NCBI RefSeq assembly: GCF_034190915.1
Contig: NW_026947502.1
Span: 4,882,785-4,946,784, forward strand
DNA length: 64,000 nt
Direction: 5' to 3'
From: Cavia porcellus
Lineage: Eukaryota > Chordata > Mammalia > Rodentia > Caviidae
A program made the position numbers and the translations under genes. The notes beneath the pieces are model-generated. The model did not search any database and had not been told where the DNA came from. It saw only the letters and a program-made list of their open reading frames with translations. Shown here one piece after another: positions 57,671 to 64,000 of this stretch. The number at the start of each line of letters is the position of its first letter. Position 1 is the stretch's first letter.

Positions 57671-58223
57671 ATTACGAGATTAACCCCGAGCACAGGCAGC
57701 TGTAGGAAAGGCCTAAACATCAATAGCCTAGTGCAAGCTCTGGGGTAAGAAGGTAACAGGCCGATCAGAAGTTCGGGGTGGGGGGAGACTCAAGGATTAC
57801 ACCCCCACGTTTCCATTTTTAGTCAACCTCCTTCGCTTAACGAAGACGAAAAATTTTTTTTTCAGAGGAGAGAGGAGAGGTGGGGGAGGTGCGCAGGATC
57901 GCGAGAAGGAAAGCGAGAACTAGCTGGGTAACGACAGCCAGAAAATTGGGGCCTCTGTGCTCTCCGATCAGAATAACCTGAAATTGAGGAGGCTATTAAA
58001 AGGGAGCAATTCGGCAGGGGCAATGTCCGCGGGAAGGGACGGATCCACCGAGGGAAGGAAGACGGCGAGAGATGGGCGTCTGCGAGCCTCCGCCGGACTC
58101 GGCTGGCTTTTTCCTTCTCTCGCCAAGACCGAGAGCCCGAGCGCGCGCGCAGGGACGAGGGCCCAGGGCGATGGCGCAGCTCCGCCGCCCTCCCCCGCGG
58201 CACGGCCGCGGCTCGCCGGCCCT

Positions 58224-58229
58224 GCTCAC
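58224..58229 (-). other. Alternative splice donor GTGAGC in the CpG island
   Basis: The minus strand reads CTGGAG|GTGAGC, a near-consensus donor 188 bp downstream of the preferred exon 1 donor. It could end an alternative or longer 5' UTR exon. Confidence 0.35.
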
Positions 58230-58265
58230 CTCCAGTCCCGGCTCCGCTAGGCCCAAACCATCTCC

Positions 58266-58305
58266 CGGCGGCGGCGGCGGCGGCGGCGGAGGAGGAGGAG
58301 GAGGA
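58266..58305. repeat. (CGG)8 followed by (AGG)5-6
   Basis: Pure trinucleotide tract: eight CGG units (58266-58289), then AGG units to about 58305. On the AFF4 strand it reads CCT then CCG. It lies just inside intron 1 if the 58412 donor is used, or inside a longer exon 1 if the 58224 donor is used. Confidence 0.9.
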
Positions 58306-58417
58306 GCGGGCCTGCCTTCACGGAACGCGCATCCGGCCGCCCGCTGCGGCGACCGGCTGCCAAGGGCGGGAGGCCGGGGGCGGCGGTTCCGAGGCCCGGG
58401 ATCGGCGGCGCACTCAC

Positions 58418-58600
58418 AGGGCAGCGGCGGAGGTCCCGCCCCGCTGCATGACGGCCGGGCCCAGCCCGCGACGGCTGCCTCAGGCGGCGGGGGGCGGGCT
58501 GACGACGACGGGGCACCCAGCTCCCGCCCCGTCCGCTGGCGGCGGCGGCGACGACTCGACTCCCGCAGCTCCGGCTCTGACTGACGCAGCGGCCGCGCCA
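58418..58600 (-). other. AFF4: AFF4 exon 1, probable 5' UTR (TSS end approximate)
   Basis: No coding exon upstream of 30397 is expected, and the only CpG island in the window lies here. A strong donor, GTGAGT at 58412-58417 on the minus strand, follows GCCGCTGCCCT and would join the CAACATG start of exon 2. The upstream (high-coordinate) edge is a guess: a TSS somewhere near 58500-58600, just inside the E-box/GC-box cluster. An ATG at 58447-58449 in this exon would be in frame with the AFF4 start. Confidence 0.6.
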
Positions 58601-58602
58601 CC

Positions 58603-58638
58603 CACGTGACCAGGCCGGGCGGGGCGGCGTCACGTGAC
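58603..58638. promoter_or_regulatory. Paired E-boxes, one a full CLEAR-type palindrome
   Basis: CACGTG at 58603-58608 and again at 58631-58636. The second is inside the perfect palindrome GTCACGTGAC (58629-58638), the form bound by USF, MITF/TFE and MYC-type bHLH-Zip factors. Both belong to a 15-bp direct repeat CACGTGACCAGGCCG with a 28-bp period, and a GC box (GGGCGGGGCGG) lies between them. Confidence 0.75.
58617..58627 (+). promoter_or_regulatory. GC box (Sp/KLF site)
   Basis: GGGCGGGGCGG between the two E-boxes. Another GC-rich candidate, GGGGGGCGGGC, is at about 58488-58499. Confidence 0.6.
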
Positions 58639-58878
58639 CAGGCCGCGCCCCTCCCGCCGGGCCGAGGACCGGGCCCGGAGGCGACGCCCGCGGGTCGCGT
58701 GAGGCGGAGGACCGGCCGAGGGCCGCCCGGGGTCCAGGTCCCAGCGGCCGCCCGGGATGCAGCTCGTACGCCCTCCCTTGCCCGGCTCGCTAGAGGGGTT
58801 CGGCCGGGCTAGACGAGCCGAGCCGGAATGACCGGTTCTGCGGGGGGGGGGGGGCCGAAGCCCCGAAGCTCCTCGGCA

Positions 58879-58886
58879 ACTTCCGG
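58879..58886 (-). promoter_or_regulatory. ETS-family motif CCGGAAGT
   Basis: The minus strand reads CCGGAAGT, the GABPA/ELK-type consensus, roughly 300 bp upstream of the presumed AFF4 start and still in the CpG island. Confidence 0.45.
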
Positions 58887-59548
58887 TGCTGCCTGCGGCC
58901 GGGCCGGACCGAGCCTGGCCGGAACCCGCGGGGAGGGCAGGCTGCGGGGCGCTTATTCTTGATCTGTGCTTCACCCAGCCCGGGAGGCCGAGCCCACCCT
59001 GGTCATCCTCTGCACCTCCCTTGCCACTGATCATTTTTCTGGTTGTCATTCTGAACACTTGCTACGCCTCTTAATATCATGCCAGGGGGCGAAGCCAGGA
59101 TTGAACTGAGAATAGGCTGGTAGTGACAGACCAGACAGCGTCGGAGGGGCTCAGGGCCCGGGGTGGAAACTGTCAGGGAGGCTGCCCTGCAGCGCATATG
59201 GAAAACACATAACTGGCTCGTTTTTGCATGCTTCATCTGAAGGAACCTAGTGAATTTTTCTTCCCCATACGGCTAAGAAATGTATGAAAATGCTTTTATT
59301 GGCCTCCAAAAGCTGGTAAATTCACCAGCATCAATAGGATAGTTTTTTTGTTTTTTTTAATTTCTAACCACCAGTTGTTTTTTAAAGCACCCTTCTAGTC
59401 TGTGGCTACATAAATGTCTGTATATAAATTAACAATTTTATTAATCCAAAACTAAAAGACAAAATACAGGGAAAATAATACGGGCAAAGCACAGCTTCTT
59501 TAGCTCTTGAGGGGCATATTTGTTGTTTGCAGTTTTTAAAATGTCAGA

Positions 59549-59680
59549 ATCCAGGCATGGTGACACAGGCCTGTAATCTCAGCACTTAGGAGGTTGTGGC
59601 AGCAGGATCATTTCACATTCCAGATCAGTGTGAGCTACAAAGTGAGTTCAAAGACAGCCTGAACTGCATAGCACATGAAG
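59549..59680 (+). mobile_element. B1 SINE
   Basis: AATCCAGGCATGGTGACACA; the end is cut by the following ID remnant. Confidence 0.75.
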
Positions 59681-59694
59681 AAACCAGGGTTGGG

Positions 59695-59750
59695 GGCTGG
59701 GGATTGAGCTCAGGGACTTAAGGGGCAAGCAGAAGGTCATGGGTTGAGCT
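59695..59750 (+). mobile_element. ID SINE, decayed
   Basis: GGGCTGGGGATTGAGCTCAG, deleted middle, GGTCATGGGTTGAGC. Confidence 0.6.
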
Positions 59751-60225
59751 GGCCATAGTGGCTATGCCTGTAATCCCAGCACTCAGGAGGATTGCTATGA
59801 GTTTGAGGGCAGCCTGGGCTACAAAGTGAGTTCAAGGCCAGCCTGAACTGCATAGTGAAACTCTGTCTTAAAAAGACAAATATAAAAGCTGGACATGGTG
59901 GCACACTTCTGTAATCCTAGCACTTGGGAAGCTGAGACATTCGCACTGTGACTAATAGCCTGGGCCACAGATGAGCCTAAGGCCAGCCTGAACTGCGTGG
60001 CAAGTCAATGGGCTGGGGATTTAGCTCAGGGGCATAAGCACATGCCTGGCATGCGTGAGGTCATGAGTTTGATCCCCAGTACAAAAAAAAAAAAAAAAAA
60101 AAAAAAATTCTGTTTCAAAAAGACAAAGAAACCAAGGTTGGTGGAGCAGCCCTGTAAACCCTGCACCTGGGAGGCTGAGGCAGCAGGAGTGTAGGCTACA
60201 CAGTGTATAGTGAGACCACCACACC
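59740..60225 (+). mobile_element. Three B1 SINEs, one split by an ID
   Basis: 59740-59880; 59888-60125 (ID at 60010-60107); 60130-60225, short form. Confidence 0.75.
60010..60107 (+). mobile_element. ID SINE inside a B1
   Basis: The interrupted B1 resumes after the A tail as TTCTGTTTCAAAAAGAC. Confidence 0.87.
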
Positions 60226-60314
60226 AAAAAAAAAAGAAAGAAAGAAAATATATATAAATAAAGCTATTACACACATTCATGTAACAAAATTCAGGTTTTA
60301 AAATGACCTCCACT

Positions 60315-60486
60315 AGCTGGGTGTGGTGGCTCACGCCTGTAATCCAGCTAATCCCAGCACTCGGGAGGCTGAGGCAGGAGGATCGTTGTGAGTTCGAGAC
60401 CAGCCTAGGCTACAAAGGGAGCTCAAGGCCAGCCTGAACTGCACAGCGAGACCCTGTCTCAAAAAAGACAAATAAATAAATAAAAT
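60315..60486 (+). mobile_element. B1 SINE, young, with a 14-bp insertion
   Basis: Contains TGTAATCCAGCTAATCCCAG, a partial duplication of the consensus TGTAATCCCAG. Confidence 0.87.
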
Positions 60487-60539
60487 AACCTCCACTATTA
60501 TTTTGTGAAAACAACTAGGTAAAAAAGTACCAAGTCATA

Positions 60540-60653
60540 GGGGCTGGGGATCTAGCTCAGCTGCATAAGCACCTGCCTTGCAAGCAGGCAGTTGTGAGTT
60601 CGACCCCCCGGTACTGATAAAAAGGAAAAAGACAATAATAATAATAATAATAA
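60540..60653 (+). mobile_element. ID SINE, young
   Basis: Tail keeps AAAGGAAAAAGAC and then grows into (AAT)7. Confidence 0.9.
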
Positions 60654-60741
60654 CCATTATCTCTCACAGTTTCTATAGGTGAGTAATTTGGGTGACCTTG
60701 CTAGGCAGTTCCAGGTTGGGGTCTCTTAAAAAGTTGTAGTG

Positions 60742-60836
60742 AGGAGCCAGGGATTTAGCTTAGTAGCATAAGCCCTTGCCTGGCAAGCACAAGGTCATAA
60801 ATCCAATCTCTGGTACCAAAAAAAAAAAAAAAAAAG
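60742..60836 (+). mobile_element. ID SINE, older
   Basis: GCCAGGGATTTAGCTTAGTA with GGTCATAAATCCAATCTC. Confidence 0.8.
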
Positions 60837-60849
60837 AATTTTTAATTTG

Positions 60850-61165
60850 AGCTGGGCGTGGTGGCTCACACCTGTAATGCCAGCACTGGGAGGCTGAGGT
60901 GGGAGGATCCTTGCAAGTTTGAGACCAGCCTGGGCTACAAAGTGAGCTCAAGGCCAGCCTGAACTGCATAGCGAGACCCTGTCTCAAAAAAGACAAAAAA
61001 AAATTGTAGTGAGGCTGGGCCTGGTGGTATATGCCTATCATCTCAGCACTCAGGAGGCTGAGGCAGGAGGAGTGCTGTGAGTTTGAGGCTAGCCTGGGCT
61101 GCAAAGTGAAATCAAAGCCAGTCTCAACTACATAGTGAAACCCTGTCTCAAAAAAAAAAAACAAA
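60850..61165 (+). mobile_element. Two B1 SINEs in series
   Basis: 60850-61005 and 61012-61165; the second sits in the tail of the first. Confidence 0.85.
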
Positions 61166-61239
61166 AAAATTGTAGTTACTGGAAAGCCTTCACATCCTCC
61201 TGGCAGGACAGCCGGGAAGTTGGCCTGGGCATGGGTATT

Positions 61240-61420
61240 TCCAGAGGTGGAGGCTGAAGCACCTATTATGACATCACACGTTACTTTTATTCCATTCCAT
61301 TGGTCAGAGAGCTTAGCTGGGATTCCATGTGGGCGGAGCTACACAAAGGCAGGTGGAACCCCGGAAGTGAGGATCATTGATAACCATCTTTGAAGCTAGT
61401 TATCACAATCTAGACTATGA
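61240..61420 (+). mobile_element. Ancient L1 3' end
   Basis: TTCCATTCCATTGGTCAGAG, a diverged TCCATGTGGGCGGAG and GAGGATCATTGATAACCATC resemble L1ME-type 3' ends. Confidence 0.45.
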
Positions 61421-61611
61421 TTTTCCCTACTGTACTTGTGCAGATTTGAAGCAATTTCCAGAAAGAAAAAAGAAACCCCCTAATGAACACTGAATTGTAA
61501 TTTTTATATGGTTCAATTATACTTCTTTATAAACCATAGTACAGCGCACTACTGTTTGAAGCTCTATTAATGTATAAATTTAAATATTTAACTATTAAAA
61601 GTATAAAGACA

Positions 61612-61735
61612 GCTTAACATGGTAGTGTATGCCTGTAGTCTCATCATTTAGGAGGGTAAGAGGGAGGATTGCTGAGAATTTGAGGCCAGACTGGGCTATA
61701 TAGTGAAATTTTTTTTGAAAAACAAAATTAATGTT
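61612..61735 (+). mobile_element. B1 SINE, old
   Basis: CTTAACATGGTAGTGTATGC to the loss of CTGTCTC. Confidence 0.68.
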
Positions 61736-62009
61736 TTAAAATGGAGTTTCCTTGGTGTAGAGGTTTTAAAATTCCAATTCGGTTTATTTCTTTAATTTTT
61801 TCTTTCAAATTATTTCTATTGGTCTTTGCAGTATATGATTACATTCCTCATGGGAGTTGGTACATGTACATATCACATCTTAATTCATTTTACATTCCTC
61901 CCCTCCGCATTCTCCCTCCCTTTCAAGTTTCTTTAACATTAGGGATAATTTTATCATCAGTTTATTCCTCGGCAAGCTTTGGTAAATTGTCTTTCAAGAA
62001 ATTTGCCCA

Positions 62010-62147
62010 GCTGGGCATGGTGGCTCATGCCTGTAATCCCGGCACTCGGGAGGCTGAGACAGGAGGATTGTTGTGAGCTCCAGACCAGCCTGGGCTACAA
62101 AGTGAGCTCAAGGCCAGCCTGAACTGCACAGTGAGACCCTGACTCAA

Positions 62148-62163
<16 letters not shown>
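62010..62163 (+). mobile_element. B1 SINE, young
   Basis: Near-consensus; AAGAAATTTG(C/T)CC occurs on both sides. Confidence 0.88.
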
Positions 62164-62179
<16 letters not shown>

Positions 62180-62384
62180 AGAAATTTGTCCATTCATGTT
62201 ATTACATGTGTAGGTATTCCATGCTACTATCCCTTTAGTGGATTTTTAGTACCTGTGAAACCTAAGGCAATGCAGCTGGTCCAAACTCCTGATATTGATC
62301 ATTGTATCTTGTTTTTTACCCTCAGCAGTCAAACTAGAGATTTTTTTTCCCCCAGTAATGGCTACATCCCCAGCCCTTTCTTAC

Positions 62385-62715
62385 TTTTTCTTTTGAGATA
62401 GGGTCTCACTAGATTACTAAATTGCCAGGCTAGGGTTAGAATTTGCAATCCGCCTGCTCAGCTCCTAGAGAGCCAAAATTATATCCCAGAAAGCTGAGAT
62501 TACCACCATTCTTGGTAAGTTTTATGTGGGTTTGGTGGTTTTTAAATTAATATTATTATTGTGATTTTATTTTTATTTATTTTTGTTTGGGGTAAATTTT
62601 TTGAGACAAGGTCTCACAACATAATTCCGGTTGACCTTAGCTCACTATGCAGCCCAAGCCAACCTGGAAATCTAGGCAGTCCTCCTGCCTCAGCCTCATG
62701 ACTGTCGGGTCTTGG
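62385..62715 (-). mobile_element. Two minus-strand B1 copies
   Basis: 62385-62520 is decayed; 62590-62715 reads GAGACAAGGTCTCACAACAT to CTGCCTCAGCC. Confidence 0.6.
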
Positions 62716-62724
62716 GAGTGTCCT

Positions 62725-62945
62725 CACAGCTTCAGCCTCGCTGTCTCTTTCTCACACTTTTTCTTCTGCCCTGCCTGGTTACAAAGGAAGTGGTTTTGTT
62801 CTGTTCTACAACCATAACCTGCTGTCATGCCACAAGCCTAAAAGCAAGAGGGCCAAGCAATCATGGACTGAATCTTCCAATTCTAGGTCTTGGGCCTTGG
62901 AACCCTAGGACCTCCAGCTCCCAGAATTAAACCACTGATGCTTAT
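62725..62945 (+). mobile_element. LTR fragment, MaLR-like
   Basis: CATGCCACAAGCCTAAAAGC, GGACTGAATCTTCC and AGAATTAAACC resemble the LTR at 52855. Ends are unclear. Confidence 0.45.
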
Positions 62946-63109
62946 CATTCTCCAGTTGCAAACAGGAGGTTGTAGGACCTCTCTAATTATATGAGCTGAT
63001 TCCCATATTAATTTATTCACATGTACCTATCTATAATGTAAGATGCATACACATACACACATCCTGTTAAACTCATGTCTCTCTCATGCCAGGCAAAATG
63101 TCATGCAAG

Positions 63110-63165
63110 GCTGGACATGGTGATGCATGCCTGTAATCCCAGCATGCAGGAGGCTGAGGCAGGAA
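63110..63165 (+). mobile_element. B1 5' fragment
   Basis: GGCTGGACATGGTGATGCAT to GAGGCAGGAAGG only. Confidence 0.65.
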
Positions 63166-63304
63166 GGACTGGAACAAGTTTTTCTGGAGAAATCTAACAG
63201 GTCTTGTCTTTGCTTTACTGGTCTATATAGTAGGGTTTTGTTTGTTCATCTGTTTTTTTCTCTTCTTCTTTTTTTTTTTTTTTCAGGAAGAAATCAAGTA
63301 TGAG

Positions 63305-63985
63305 TTTCCTTTCTGTCACTAGGACAAAATACACGATGCACACAATTGAAAGGAGGAAGGCTTTAATTTTGGCTCACTGTTCCAGATGTTTCAGTCCATG
63401 ATCAGTTGGCCCCAGGCAGAAATACCATGGCAGAGGAAAAGGTGTTCGACTCATAGCAGCTGGACACAGGGAGAGAATAAAGAAAACTAGACCAAAAGAT
63501 ACTCTCCAGCTGGGCCTGGTGGCCCATGCCTATAATCCCAGCACTTGGGAGGCTGAGGCAGCAGGATTGCCATGAGTTTGAGGGATGCCTGAACTACACC
63601 GTGAAACTGTATCTCAAAAAACAAAAAATAAGCCAGGCAAGGTGGCGCAAGCCTGTAATCTGAACACTCAGGAGGCTGAGGCAGGAGCATTGTTAGGAGT
63701 TTGAGACTAGCCTGGGCTACAAAGTGAACTCAAGATCAGCCTAAACTGCATATTGAGACCCAGTCTCAGAAAGACAAAATAAATAAATGATAAACAAAAA
63801 AAGAGAGAGATACACTGTCCAAAGACATGCACATCAACCCAACTGCCCTGACTGGGCCTTACCTCCTAACAGGCCAGCAGGTTAACTGTGAACTCATCAA
63901 TGATTGATCCAGTAACCAGGTTAGTGCCTCATGAAGCAGTTACTTTCTGAGGGTCCCACTGGTAAATACATGAGACTTGGGGGGG
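63305..63985 (-). mobile_element. MaLR-type LTR split by two B1s
   Basis: CACTAGGACAAAATACACGA and GTTTCAGTCCATGATCAGTT start the minus-strand LTR; after two B1 insertions (63508-63790) the rest resumes as CCTCATGAAGCAGTTACTTT. Confidence 0.6.
63508..63790 (+). mobile_element. Two B1 SINEs inside an LTR
   Basis: 63508-63620 (monomer) and 63630-63790 (with the duplication). Confidence 0.8.
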
Positions 63986-64000
63986 GGTCACTTTCAAACT

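Larger units (their letters stand above)
57850..59010. promoter_or_regulatory. CpG-island promoter of AFF4
   Basis: The base composition changes sharply from AT-rich to CG-dense here, with frequent CpG from about 57880 to 58970, unlike anywhere else in the window. It lies at the 5' end of AFF4 and has GC boxes, paired E-boxes, an ETS motif and no clear TATA box, as expected for a housekeeping-type promoter. Such islands often fire in both directions; a divergent plus-strand lncRNA starting here is possible, but nothing in the sequence proves it. Confidence 0.85.
59010..64000. other. Upstream flank of AFF4, no gene seen
   Basis: Dense B1/ID insertions, an old L1 end and MaLR-type LTR pieces. 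From memory of mammalian synteny, ZCCHC10 is the next gene in this direction, but I could not find any of its exons. Confidence 0.6.

Noticed and set aside
57862..58633. Long Pro/Arg/Gly-rich open frames on both strands of the CpG island
   Set aside because: Stop codons are rare in GC-rich DNA; frames overlap on all strands, show no domain and are not needed for AFF4.
59010..64000. 3' end of the upstream neighbour gene ZCCHC10
   Set aside because: Expected from synteny but no exon-like sequence with its zinc-knuckle or other coding text was found.

Overview
The window is nuclear DNA from a mammal, and the interspersed repeats point to a rodent. Two SINE types dominate: tRNA-Ala-derived ID elements (A box TAGCTCAGTGG, B box GTTCGATCC, A-rich tail) and 7SL-derived B1 elements carrying the rodent internal duplication. 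The ID sequence does not look like the mouse/rat, squirrel or guinea-pig forms I know. A castorid or other non-murid rodent is my best guess, with low confidence.

The window covers the 5' part of one protein-coding gene, AFF4, on the minus strand. AFF4 is the scaffold of the super elongation complex. Six coding exons can be placed to the base, each with GT/AG sites and a continuous reading frame: exon 2 (ATG, 30271-30397), exon 3 (27367-28149), exon 4 (26073-26117), exon 5 (21908-21994), exon 6 (4133-4169) and exon 7 (2569-2614). Together they encode residues 1-373 plus two bases of codon 374. The rest of the gene lies beyond position 1. The non-coding first exon and promoter sit in a CpG island at about 57850-59010. 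The best exon 1 donor is at 58412-58417, which makes intron 1 about 28 kb.

The introns and the 5 kb upstream of the island are mostly repeats. I count roughly 65 ID and 83 B1 copies or fragments by eye, and about three quarters lie on the plus strand, antisense to AFF4. There are also L1 fragments of several ages, L2 and MIR relics, several MaLR-type LTRs, one ERVK-like solo LTR with intact target duplications, one short hAT DNA transposon and many microsatellites. A processed SEC11C pseudogene lies in intron 5.

Region by region: 1-2568, partial intron 7; 2615-4132, intron 6; 4170-21907, intron 5 (pseudogene, solo LTR, nested L1 block, 24-bp palindrome); 21995-26072, intron 4 (ancient L2/MIR); 26118-27366, intron 3, nearly repeat-free; 28150-30270, intron 2; 30398-58417, intron 1 (hAT element, LTRs, 36-bp tandem repeat); 57850-59010, CpG-island promoter with paired E-boxes; 59010-64000, upstream flank of dense SINEs. 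I saw no operon, CRISPR array or other microbial system, and no unknown multi-gene system. The most useful leads are the possible in-frame upstream AUG of AFF4, the paired E-boxes, the hAT element and the young ID subfamily with an intact tRNA anticodon arm.
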